From DAOVRD01 sp964521715 (lineage in GTDB: Bacteria > Planctomycetota > Brocadiia > SM23-32): a stretch of 64,000 nucleotides of DNA. Within the stretch, counting starts at the first letter, position 1; every line of letters begins with the position of its first letter. Under the pieces are notes generated by a model. It had not been told where the DNA came from. It searched no databases and saw nothing but the letters and a program-made list of their open reading frames with translations. The position numbers were made by a program, and so were the translations under genes. The stretch is from assembly GCA_964521715.1 (NCBI GenBank), contig CAZFSS010000010.1, positions 62,001-126,000 on the forward strand, in the 5' to 3' direction. Shown here one piece after another: positions 7,431 through 15,366 of the stretch.

Positions 7431-10400
7431 ATGAGATGGGCGCCCATGTTGGCGGCGCTGTGCTGTCTCGCTTCTGCAAGTCCGCTGTCCGCGGCCACGC
7501 GACAGGAGGGGCCGATGTGGATCATGGAGAACGCGTCCCTGAAGGTGACGGTCGAGCGGGAGACCGCCCGGATGGCCGTCCTGCACAAGGCCACCGGCGT
7601 GCTCTGGGAGCAGGAGGCGCCGCCTCGGGGCGGGGAAGTGGAGGGCCAGATCGAGGTGCGCCGCGTCTCGTCCCCTCCCGAGATCGACGGCGACATGGGG
7701 GACTGGACCCCGGACGGCGTCGTCTGGCTGCCGTGGGTCGGCGAAGACGGCGAGCGGAACCTGTCCGGCGGCGCCTACGTGCGTTGGGATGAGGCGAACC
7801 TCTATCTCTACGTCCGCGTGCGCGACCAGGTGGTCGCTTTCGGGCGGCCCGAACTGCAGCAGTGGTGGGAGGCGGACTCGGTCGAGTTCTGGGTGGACAG
7901 CGTGCAGGTCGGGCTGCACCTCTTTTCGGGCGCGCTGGCGGCCGTCGACGCGGAGGGACGTCCTTACGAGGGCGCCCGGTTGGCCGTCAGGCTCATCGAG
8001 GACGGCGCCCTGCCCGGCTACGGGGTCGAACTGGCCATGCCCATCAAGCATTTCCCCGTGCTGAAGGACCCGGAGCCCGGCGTGCGCTTCTACTTCGCAG
8101 TCGGCCTGAACGACGCAGACCCCGCGCCGGGCGAGCCCGTGCGGCGCGTCGCGCAGGGCTACTATCCGCGCACGTGGGTGCACTCGCAGCCGACGAGCTT
8201 TGCCGTGGCCGTTCTGACGGACGAGGAAGGCAAAGCGCCGCCCCTGACGAAACAGAACGACCGGACCAGCGCCCTCTTCGCCAGCGGCGTGAGCGAAGTG
8301 ACGGGCGATCCGGACGCGAACGTCATCCGCTACCGCCTGAACGCCGTGCGGGGCCAGCCGCAGCCGCTGCCGCTCAAGGTCGAGCTTGCCCTCGTCGATG
8401 ACGAGCCGGCCCTCGACATCACCCTCTCGTGCGAGAACGGGGCCCCGGCGCCCATGAATCAGGTTGAGTATCCGGGACCCCTCTTCCCTCCCGACGCGGG
8501 CAAGTACTTCATGGCCCTCGCCGATTACTGCGATGGCCGCTACGTGCCGGTCGGCGACGAGCAGTACCGCGGCGGATGGTTCAGTTGCTACGGCAGCCTG
8601 GACATGCCGTGGGTGGCCGTGACCGACGGCACGCAGGGGATGATGGTCATCGCCATGACCCCGGCGGACGCCGTGATCCGCATGCAGCCCCGCCGGGACG
8701 ACGAGGCCAGGCTGGGGTTCCCGGGCCTGCTATGGGAGCCCAGCAAGGGCACCTGGGGGATGGACCGCACGGCGCGGTTCGCCTTCTTCGAGCGGGGCGG
8801 GCACGTGGCGGCCTGCAAGATCTACCGCAGGCTGGCGCAGGAGACGGGATACTTCCGCACCCTCGCCGACAAGGCCCAAGACAACCCCGACGTGCGCAAG
8901 CTCATGGGCGCCGTCGACTGGTGGGGGGCCGACGGGCTCGGTTTCGTCAAGGAGGCGGTTGCCGCCGGGATGGACCGCGGCCTGGTCAACGGCCGATGGG
9001 CCCCCGAGGACATGGCCGAAATGGTGCGCCTCGGATGGCTCGTGGGCGAGTACGACAACTACGTGGACATCGACGACGCTCCCGAACTCGCCCCCCACAA
9101 GGCCCCGGTCGCGGAGCACGCCGTCGTGAAGGCCGACGGGGAGCTGATGACGGCCTGGGTGCACCGGGACGCCGACATGAACCCGATCCACACCTTCATG
9201 AAGCACTGCACGGCGAAGCAGCTCGAATGCGCCAGGGCCATCATCCCCGGCATCCTGGAGAAGTATCCCTACAACGCGCGCTTTCTGGACGTCACGTCCG
9301 CCGAGTGGCTCCTCGAGTGCTACTCCCCGGACCATCCCACCACGCGCAGCAGCGACATGGCCAACCGGCAGCAGCTCCAGCGCTACGTCAAGGATGAGCT
9401 GGGGCTCGTGACGGGGGGAGAGCACGGCCGGTTCTGGAGCGTCCCCTGCCTGGACTACCACGAGGGGATGATGGGCGGGGGCAGGTATAGCTGGCCGGCC
9501 GGCTACCTGCGGGACGTGAAGGACCGCAGCGAGCTGAGCGAGGACTACCTCAAGTACAGCGCCAATCCCGCCAACCGCGCGCCGCTGTTCGAGCTGGTCT
9601 ACCACGACTGCGTCGTCGACTACTGGTACTGGGGCGCATGCAGCGACTATCTGCACCAGGTCGCGCCCGAGATCACCGAGCGCAAGACGGCGATGAACGT
9701 CCTCTACGGGACGCCGCCGATGATGTGGGTGCACTCGCACGGCCTGCGCTGGCACGTCCCGGAAGAGCGCGAGCAGATGCTGGCCATCTACCGCAACGTC
9801 TGCAAGCTCCACGAGATCGCCGGCATGCAGGAGATGGTCTCGCACGAGTTCCTGACCCCCGACCGGATGGTGCAGCGCACCGAGTTCGCGGACGGGACAA
9901 CCTGCACGGTCAACTTCGGGGAGGCGCCGTACGGCGTCCGGACGAAGGCGGGCGGCGTGCTGGAGCTCGGCGAGAACGACTTCTACGTCGCCGGCCCGGA
10001 GATCGAGCAGTGGCGCGCGCCGGCCGCGGCGTCGGGCGGCCAGGGGCCGACGGCTCGCGAGACCGTCATCCGCACGAAGGACTACGTCTTCGTCGACTCC
10101 GGCGCAGCCCGTTATGAGGATGAGGCGCTGAAGTGCTCGGGCCAGGTGACGCTGCAGAAGGTCGGCGACTTCAGGGGGAAGATCATGCTCGGCGCGGGGG
10201 CCGCCCTCGAGCTGGACGTCCCCGCATGGCGGCCGGCCTGGCGCGACCTGCCGGGCGTGTTGGTGGCCCTGGACGATCTCGGACGTCCTGTGAGTCGAGC
10301 GGCAGCCGGCGACGGCGGCCTTGTGCGGATCGAGGCCCCGCCCGGCAAGGGGCAGACGTATCTCGTGCTTGTTGGCGAGGAAGCGCTCGTGCCGGACGTA

Positions 10401-11717
10401 ACCATCGCAGACGTCACGCTCTCGGCGGGCGGACGGCCCGTCGGGCCGGGCACCGAACTGCGTGCGGGCGACGCGATGGAGGTGGCCGTCGCCCTGCGCA
10501 ACGAAGGGCTGGCCGCCGCGCGGGACCTGGCGCTGGAACTCAACGTCGACGGGCCGGACGGACTCGCGGTCGGCCGGTTCGATGGGATCAGGCTGGAGCC
10601 TGGCGCGGAGCGGACCCTTCGGGCGCAGTTTGCCGCGGCCGTGGCCGACGGTCCTCGCGAAGTCGTCGCGCGCGTGACCGGCCCCGGGGACGTCTCGCTG
10701 ACGGGCCGAACGCAGGCGGCCGCAGCCTTCACCGGCCCTGTGGATCTCGACCGGTTCCCGTTCCAGCGCCGCTACGTCCTGGCGGTGCCCGGCGGCGACG
10801 CGGCCGGCATGGCGGTGGAGGTGCCGTTCGACCCGGTCCGGGACCAGGCGCCGGACCCGGCCAACCTGCGCATCCTGTTCGACGGCGGCCAGGTCGTGCC
10901 CGCCCAGTTCGAGCCTGACGGCCCGGGCGCGGGTGGGGGGACGCTGGTCTTCTGCCTCCCGGCCGGCCAGCCGGCGGGCGGGGAGGTGGGCTTCACGGTT
11001 CTGGGCGCTGCCGCCGGCGGTGACGCGGTGGCGCCACACGTTGCGCGCTTCCAGGCCGCAGAAGACGGATCCCGGATCCTGATGCCGGCCTACACGGCGG
11101 CGATCGGCGACGGCGTGCTGCACTCCATCGCCGTGCGCGCGGGCGCCGGCGAGCAGCCCGTGATGGAGAAGATCATCGCGTCGAGCGCCGAGACGGGCTG
11201 GAGCAGCGAGGAGGGTGAGATCGAGCGCTTCGCCCGTGTGGCCCTGGGGCCGGTCAGGGCCGTCTACACGTGCACGAAGGTCCTCAAGGGCGCCTACAGG
11301 CTCACCAGGCGCTGGCAGTTCTACGCGGATCGCTTCGAGGTCCAGTCCCAGATGGAGCCCGCGCTCAGCGTCCTGACGCGGGCGACTTACGCCAGCGCGG
11401 GGACTGCCACCAACGAGACGGGTCGGTCCGTCGCGATGGACGGGCAGGGACAGGCGGAGGACTTCGGCTTCCAGGGCACGCCGACGTGGTACGCCGTCTA
11501 CAGCGACGCGTATCGGAGCGCCTGCATCGCGCTGACGCCCCCCGGCGGCTTCACCTACTGGGATGACGGCGGGATGGGGCAGATCAGCCTGAACCACGGC
11601 GGGGACGGTGCGGAGCGGCGGCTCTACATCCTTGGCCCGGGGGCCGCAGACGACGCCTTCGCCAGGGCGGCGGCGGAGGCCTACGCGCAGGGCGCCCGCG
11701 TCCGGCCGGCCAACTAG
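7431..11717 (+). CDS. Large secreted CBM9-like + GH101/GH129-like glycoside hydrolase
   Basis: A 1,428-aa protein with a signal peptide (MRWAPMLAALCCLASASPLSA). A CBM9/DOMON-like sugar-binding domain lies at about 65-250, opened by EIDGDMGDW and containing YVRWDEANLYLYVRVRD. The central part (about 380-870) holds a TIM-barrel-like glycosidase region with LDVTSAEWLLECYSPDHP, GGEHGRFWSVPCLDYHEG and VVDYWYWGACSDYLH, which recalls the GH101/GH129-related families acting on alpha-linked N-acetylgalactosamine or similar sugars. About 990-1090 looks like a NEW3/CARDB domain (VAVALRNEGLAAARDLALEL), followed by beta-sandwich modules. The start has GGAGG 7 nt upstream. The exact family and substrate are uncertain; the export and polysaccharide-degrading role are well supported. 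Confidence 0.7.
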   Translation: MRWAPMLAALCCLASASPLSAATRQEGPMWIMENASLKVTVERETARMAVLHKATGVLWEQEAPPRGGEVEGQIEVRRVSSPPEIDGDMGDWTPDGVVWLPWVGEDGERNLSGGAYVRWDEANLYLYVRVRDQVVAFGRPELQQWWEADSVEFWVDSVQVGLHLFSGALAAVDAEGRPYEGARLAVRLIEDGALPGYGVELAMPIKHFPVLKDPEPGVRFYFAVGLNDADPAPGEPVRRVAQGYYPRTWVHSQPTSFAVAVLTDEEGKAPPLTKQNDRTSALFASGVSEVTGDPDANVIRYRLNAVRGQPQPLPLKVELALVDDEPALDITLSCENGAPAPMNQVEYPGPLFPPDAGKYFMALADYCDGRYVPVGDEQYRGGWFSCYGSLDMPWVAVTDGTQGMMVIAMTPADAVIRMQPRRDDEARLGFPGLLWEPSKGTWGMDRTARFAFFERGGHVAACKIYRRLAQETGYFRTLADKAQDNPDVRKLMGAVDWWGADGLGFVKEAVAAGMDRGLVNGRWAPEDMAEMVRLGWLVGEYDNYVDIDDAPELAPHKAPVAEHAVVKADGELMTAWVHRDADMNPIHTFMKHCTAKQLECARAIIPGILEKYPYNARFLDVTSAEWLLECYSPDHPTTRSSDMANRQQLQRYVKDELGLVTGGEHGRFWSVPCLDYHEGMMGGGRYSWPAGYLRDVKDRSELSEDYLKYSANPANRAPLFELVYHDCVVDYWYWGACSDYLHQVAPEITERKTAMNVLYGTPPMMWVHSHGLRWHVPEEREQMLAIYRNVCKLHEIAGMQEMVSHEFLTPDRMVQRTEFADGTTCTVNFGEAPYGVRTKAGGVLELGENDFYVAGPEIEQWRAPAAASGGQGPTARETVIRTKDYVFVDSGAARYEDEALKCSGQVTLQKVGDFRGKIMLGAGAALELDVPAWRPAWRDLPGVLVALDDLGRPVSRAAAGDGGLVRIEAPPGKGQTYLVLVGEEALVPDVTIADVTLSAGGRPVGPGTELRAGDAMEVAVALRNEGLAAARDLALELNVDGPDGLAVGRFDGIRLEPGAERTLRAQFAAAVADGPREVVARVTGPGDVSLTGRTQAAAAFTGPVDLDRFPFQRRYVLAVPGGDAAGMAVEVPFDPVRDQAPDPANLRILFDGGQVVPAQFEPDGPGAGGGTLVFCLPAGQPAGGEVGFTVLGAAAGGDAVAPHVARFQAAEDGSRILMPAYTAAIGDGVLHSIAVRAGAGEQPVMEKIIASSAETGWSSEEGEIERFARVALGPVRAVYTCTKVLKGAYRLTRRWQFYADRFEVQSQMEPALSVLTRATYASAGTATNETGRSVAMDGQGQAEDFGFQGTPTWYAVYSDAYRSACIALTPPGGFTYWDDGGMGQISLNHGGDGAERRLYILGPGAADDAFARAAAEAYAQGARVRPAN

Positions 11718-11822
11718 TGGAGCTTCAGCGTTGGATTCCGCTGTTGCCGGGTGGAGGCGGCGTTCTAGAGGTGCAGGGCGCGCATTGCGCGCCCACCATG
11801 CTGGCAAGCCCGATCCGCTTTT

Positions 11823-11850
11823 GTAGGGGCACGGCGCGCCGTGCCCCTAC
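11823..11850. repeat. Perfect 28-bp palindrome of the GTAGGGGC type
   Basis: The half-site GTAGGGGCACGGCG is followed immediately by its exact reverse complement. It lies in the 204-bp gap between the convergent GH129-like and rsmE genes, which holds no gene, and could act as a two-way terminator hairpin. Similar GTAGG-led hairpins occur at 34628-34656 and 48272-48293, so it appears to be a dispersed palindromic repeat. The rest of the gap has a further GC-rich inverted repeat around 11776-11791. Confidence 0.7.
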
Positions 11851-11921
11851 TTCACGGAGCCGAAAGGGGCCTACGCGGAAGTCCGTTGTTGAAGGTCCGC
11901 TGGGGGCTGCCCGTTAGCCGG

Positions 11922-12683
11922 TCACGCCCGGCCTGACGAGCCGTCCAGCCAGATCACGAGGGCGGCTAGCAGGCAGACGGCCGCCGTTTCGACCCGCAGC
12001 ACGTGGGGGGCGATCGAGACGGGCAGGAAGCCGGCTCGGCCGGCCAGTTCCATCTCCCGCCGTGTGAAGCCGCCGGCCGGCCCTACCGCCGCGCAAGCCC
12101 AGGGCAGCCCGGCGTCCGCCTCGCGCAGCACCTGCCACAACGGACGCGCCTCGCTCGTGTGGCCGATGAGGAGCAGGCCGCTTCCCGCTCCGTCCAAGAA
12201 GTCCTCGAGCGGGGCCGGCGCGTGGACCTCCGGCACGATGGTCCGCCCCGACTGTCGGGCGGCATCTTCGGCTTTGCGGCGCCAGCGCTCCGCCCGTCGG
12301 GCCGCCGCCGCGCCGCGGAAGCCCTGGAGTCTTTCGCAGATGAGGGGGTGCAGCGAGGAGGCGCCGAGCTCGGTGGCCTTTTCGATCAGGAAGTCCGCGC
12401 GCTGGGCCGGGGGCGGCGCGAAGCCCAGCGCCAGCCGCCACTGCACCGCCCCGTTCCGCGGGCAGCTCTCCACGATGCGGACCTGCGCTGCGGCCGCGTC
12501 GGCGGCCTCCACGCGCGCGACGAACTCCTCCCCCCGTCCCGTGAAGAGCCGCACGAGGTCGCCGGTCCCGACGCGCAGCACCGTCGCCAGGTGGCGGCTC
12601 TGTTCGGGTTCGAGCGTCAGCCTGTCGCCCACACGGCAGTCCGCGCGGACAAGGAAGCGCCGAAGTTTTTCGCGTTCCGGCAT
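11922..12683 (-). CDS. rsmE: 16S rRNA (uracil-1498-N3)-methyltransferase RsmE
   Basis: A 253-aa SPOUT methyltransferase that methylates U1498 of 16S rRNA using SAM. Diagnostic motifs are the N-terminal PUA-like region (HLATVLRVGTGDLVRLF), DFLIEKATELG, VGPAGGFTRREMEL and the knot motif HVLRVETAA near the C-terminus. The preferred start is the ATG at 12683 (MPEREKLRRFLV), which matches family length; an upstream in-frame start would add 25 unrelated residues. It is convergent with the GH129-like gene and divergent from the small membrane gene at 12901. Confidence 0.95.
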   Translation of the reverse strand: MPEREKLRRFLVRADCRVGDRLTLEPEQSRHLATVLRVGTGDLVRLFTGRGEEFVARVEAADAAAAQVRIVESCPRNGAVQWRLALGFAPPPAQRADFLIEKATELGASSLHPLICERLQGFRGAAAARRAERWRRKAEDAARQSGRTIVPEVHAPAPLEDFLDGAGSGLLLIGHTSEARPLWQVLREADAGLPWACAAVGPAGGFTRREMELAGRAGFLPVSIAPHVLRVETAAVCLLAALVIWLDGSSGRA

Positions 12684-12819
12684 CGCATCGCTCGATGGCA
12701 GGCGGAAGTCCTCCGCCGGCCTCGCTATTCTGAGGGGCGGGCGCGGGCAAGTCAACACGCGTCTGGGGCCCTGGCGCGGGTCGATGGGCGCGCCCGATGC
12801 GGTCTCTGACTGGCCTGTG

Positions 12820-12847
12820 TTGACATGGCTGCGGGGACCGGTACAAT
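12820..12847 (+). promoter_or_regulatory. Sigma-70 promoter of the 12901 gene
   Basis: TTGACA, 16 bp, TACAAT, about 55 nt upstream of the ATG. Both hexamers are strong. Confidence 0.6.
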
Positions 12848-12900
12848 ACAGCCGCCGGCGAGGCCGGGCGCATTGCCGAGCGTTTGGGCGGGATCATCCC

Positions 12901-13128
12901 ATGCCGTTCGACACCGAGGACAGTGAGGAAAGAGACGCCTCCAGGGCCGCCCTGCACCTGGAGGACGTCGTGATCCTGATGGCCATTGCAGCTCTTTTTG
13001 TTCTCACCGTCTTCTTCCGGGACAAGTGGTGGGCGCAGGTGGGCCTGCTTGTGGTCTTTGGCGTAATGCTGGCCGTCCTCATCTCGCGGCTTCGCCGGAC
13101 GCACAGGGCCTTTACGGGACGTGACTAG
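12901..13128 (+). CDS. Small membrane protein, two TM segments
   Basis: A 75-aa protein with an acidic N-terminus (MPFDTEDSEERDASRAALH), two hydrophobic segments (VVILMAIAALFVLTVFF and VGLLVVFGVMLAVLIS) and a basic tail (RLRRTHRAFTGRD). Both termini are predicted to be cytoplasmic. It has a strong promoter 55 nt upstream and is followed after 33 bp by a membrane-anchored coiled-coil gene, so the two are probably one operon. No family was recognised. Confidence 0.65.
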   Translation: MPFDTEDSEERDASRAALHLEDVVILMAIAALFVLTVFFRDKWWAQVGLLVVFGVMLAVLISRLRRTHRAFTGRD

Positions 13129-13161
13129 CGCGGCGCAGTTCGATCTCGGGGACCGGGCGCG

Positions 13162-13950
13162 ATGCCCCAGTGGCAGGCCATAGTGCTGATAATCGTGAGC
13201 TTCGGCTCGTTGATCGTCGCGCTGTATTGCTTTCTGTTCATGGTGCCCGTCAAGAGGTTCTGGGAACGTGTCCGGTCGCTGGGCGGGGGCATGAAGGGCA
13301 TCGAGGCGCACGTCAACGGCGTGCTCGACCAGCTCGGCCGCAGGCTTAACGAGCTGGAAAGCAGCTTCGCGCAGCAGATCCGGGAGAGCCGGGAGGCGGC
13401 CGAGGCAACGCTGGATCAGCTGGCCAAGGACGGCCACGCCATGCAGCGCGAACTGGAGATGACGCGCAAGGAGCTGCAATCCCTTCAAGCGCAGCTCCGT
13501 GAGGCCGGCGCCGACAACAGGAAGGTGGTTCGCACCGCCGAGTTGCTGACCAAAGAGCTCCAGCAACTGCGCAGCGACTTCGATGCCCTTGACGTGGAAC
13601 TGCGCGAGTCCGTCCGCCAGTTGGTGGCGGATTCCTTCACCGGCGTTGAGAGCACGGTGCTGTCGGCGCTGGACGCGATTCAGGACGAGATGATCCGGGC
13701 TGCGCCCGGCCAGCGCGCGCCGTCGGAGCCCCGCGGCGGGCCGGCCCGTCCCGCGCCGCGTCTTACCGGCCGTCCCTCCGGGCGGGGGCGCGATAACATC
13801 ATCACGGTCCATCCGCTCTTTGCGGGCCTCAATCAGGGTCAGGCCGGTGAAGGGACGGAGGACGACAGCCAGGGGGAAGGTGACGGTTCGTCAGAGGCCG
13901 GCGAGGAAGACCAGAAGGGGGCTGGGACCGCAGAGACCGAACGGGAATAG
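13162..13950 (+). CDS. Membrane-anchored coiled-coil protein
   Basis: A 262-aa protein with one N-terminal membrane helix (residues about 7-28, VLIIVSFGSLIVALYCFLF). A long coiled coil follows, from about 45 to 180 (GVLDQLGRRLNELESSFAQ, LEMTRKELQSLQAQLREA). The tail is low-complexity, Pro/Arg then Glu/Gly-rich (EGDGSSEAGEEDQKG). The topology resembles RmuC-like or envelope-organising proteins, but no catalytic domain is present. It is probably co-transcribed with the preceding small membrane gene and is convergent with the next one. Function unknown. Confidence 0.7.
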   Translation: MPQWQAIVLIIVSFGSLIVALYCFLFMVPVKRFWERVRSLGGGMKGIEAHVNGVLDQLGRRLNELESSFAQQIRESREAAEATLDQLAKDGHAMQRELEMTRKELQSLQAQLREAGADNRKVVRTAELLTKELQQLRSDFDALDVELRESVRQLVADSFTGVESTVLSALDAIQDEMIRAAPGQRAPSEPRGGPARPAPRLTGRPSGRGRDNIITVHPLFAGLNQGQAGEGTEDDSQGEGDGSSEAGEEDQKGAGTAETERE

Positions 13951-13987
13951 GCGCAGGGGGACCGTCAGGATCGGAACGCGCCGCCCG

Positions 13988-14170
13988 TCAGTCCTCGAAG
14001 TAGCGGTAGAGAGTCGCGAACGTCAGGGCCAGGATCGCGTACGTCACCGCCCGGAAGCACTTGTAGAGCTGCTCTTCCTTCGGGCTCTCCAGGGCGAATA
14101 TCACTGAGGTCAATACGGCCGCGACTATGATAACGATGATCACGATCTTTCCGAAGGTTCGGGGGCGCAT
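13988..14170 (-). CDS. Small membrane protein (60 aa)
   Basis: A 60-aa protein with two hydrophobic helices (KIVIIVIIVAAVLTSVIFAL and AVTYAILALTFATLYRYF) separated by a short charged loop (ESPKEEQLYKCFR). An AGAGAGGA ribosome site lies about 6 nt upstream of the ATG at 14170. It stands alone between two other transcription units. No family was recognised. Confidence 0.6.
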   Translation of the reverse strand: MRPRTFGKIVIIVIIVAAVLTSVIFALESPKEEQLYKCFRAVTYAILALTFATLYRYFED

Positions 14171-14373
14171 CGCTCGTCCTCTCTCTGGCTGTCCTCATTG
14201 GGGGGACACTGGCCTCTGAGTTTAGGCATACCGGCGCGTCCTGTCAAGCAGCAGTGCGCCTACGCCTCTGCTGTGCTCTGGAGATCCCATGAAACTGGGG
14301 ACGAGTCAGGCAGTGCGCGTCAGACAGTGCGCGTCAGGCAGCGCGGCGGCAGGAGGCCCATGCCTGCGGCCGG

Positions 14374-15177
14374 TCACTGGTCAGGCCGCACCTCGACCTC
14401 CGAGGCCTGGAACTTGTGGCGCTCGCCGTCCGCCAGTTCCACTTCCACGGACTGGTGCAGGATCTCATAGTCGACGACGATGCCCTCGCCCTTGGCCGTG
14501 ATGACCTTGGTCCCCCGGCGGGGCAGCTTCTCCTTGAGCTCTTTGTAGAGCCCCTCCTCGAACTTCAGGCAGCACTTCAGCCGGCCGCACGTGCCGCTTA
14601 TCTTCGCCGGGTCCAGGGTGGACTTCTGGTCCTTGGCCAGTTTCATGGGGACGGGTTTGAGGGCGTTCAGGAACGTTCGGCAGCACAGTTCCTTGCCGCA
14701 GGGGCCGACCTGACCCATCAGGCGGGCCTCGTCGCGCACGCCTATCTGCCGCATCTCGATGCGGGTGCGGTACTCCTTGGCCAGGTCCTTGACCAACTCA
14801 CGGAAATCCACGCGGCCCTCTGACAGGAAGTAGAATATGATCTTGCTGCCGCCGAACAGGTGCTCCACGCCCACGAGTTTCATGGGCAGCTTGTGCTGCT
14901 TGACCAGCCGCCGGCAGCACTTCAGCTCTTCCACTTCGCGGCGCTCGACGATGTCCACCTGCTTCTCGTAGTTGCCCGGCGTGGCCTTGCGCAGGACCTC
15001 ACCGTCGAGCTTCTCCTCGTCGGCCTTCTGTTCCCGCACCAGCACGACGCGGCCCCATTCGACGCCTCGCTCGGTGCGGACGATGACGTCCGAGGCGACC
15101 TGGATGCCGTCCTCGGCGACGGAAAAGCGTCCCGTCTTATCCATCACGCCGAACCGGACGACAGCGATGGTTGCCAT
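14374..15177 (-). CDS. ricT: PSP1-domain protein RicT (YaaT-like)
   Basis: A 267-aa protein of the PSP1 C-terminal family. It has the conserved cysteine signatures VGPCGKELCCRTFL and GTCGRLKCCLKFEEGLY, which in Bacillus RicT help bind an FeS cluster in the RicAFT complex that supports RNase Y activity and competence/sporulation. FYFLSEGRVDFRELVKDLA is also typical. The start is taken at the ATG at 15177 (MATIAVVRFG), with GGGAGG 12 nt upstream; extending to 15225 adds 16 atypical residues. It is cytoplasmic. Its promoter is divergent from that of DUF6785 copy 1. No ricA or ricF homologue is seen nearby. Confidence 0.9.
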   Translation of the reverse strand: MATIAVVRFGVMDKTGRFSVAEDGIQVASDVIVRTERGVEWGRVVLVREQKADEEKLDGEVLRKATPGNYEKQVDIVERREVEELKCCRRLVKQHKLPMKLVGVEHLFGGSKIIFYFLSEGRVDFRELVKDLAKEYRTRIEMRQIGVRDEARLMGQVGPCGKELCCRTFLNALKPVPMKLAKDQKSTLDPAKISGTCGRLKCCLKFEEGLYKELKEKLPRRGTKVITAKGEGIVVDYEILHQSVEVELADGERHKFQASEVEVRPDQ

Positions 15178-15213
15178 TCTCGACCCAAACCTCCCTGGGA
15201 AGACTCGAACTCC

Positions 15214-15242
15214 ATTATAGCGCAAGTCCGGCCGTGTGTTGA
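15214..15242 (-). promoter_or_regulatory. Promoter of ricT
   Basis: Minus-strand TCAACA, 17 bp, perfect TATAAT (15214-15219), about 37 nt upstream of the ATG. Confidence 0.5.
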
Positions 15243-15278
15243 GGGAAGGGCAGCGCCCCGAGGCCGCCCGCGGCCGCT

Positions 15279-15307
15279 TTGACAGGGTCTGGCGGCGCGT
15301 CTATAAT
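15279..15307 (+). promoter_or_regulatory. Consensus sigma-70 promoter of DUF6785 copy 1
   Basis: TTGACA, 17 bp, TATAAT: both hexamers and the spacing are perfect. It lies about 60 nt upstream of the TTG start at 15367. It shows that the tandem array begins with a strong promoter of its own. Confidence 0.8.
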
Positions 15308-15366
15308 CCGGGGGCGCTTTGGCGGGTGCGCTCTTCCTCCGTCCGGAATCCCCCGAGGAGGGCCTC

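Noticed and set aside
8730..11807. A 1,025-codon open frame on the minus strand opposite the GH129-like gene
   Set aside because: It is a GC-skew shadow: no ribosome site, no family similarity, low-complexity Arg/Ala/Gly/His protein, and it covers a well-supported secreted enzyme on the other strand.
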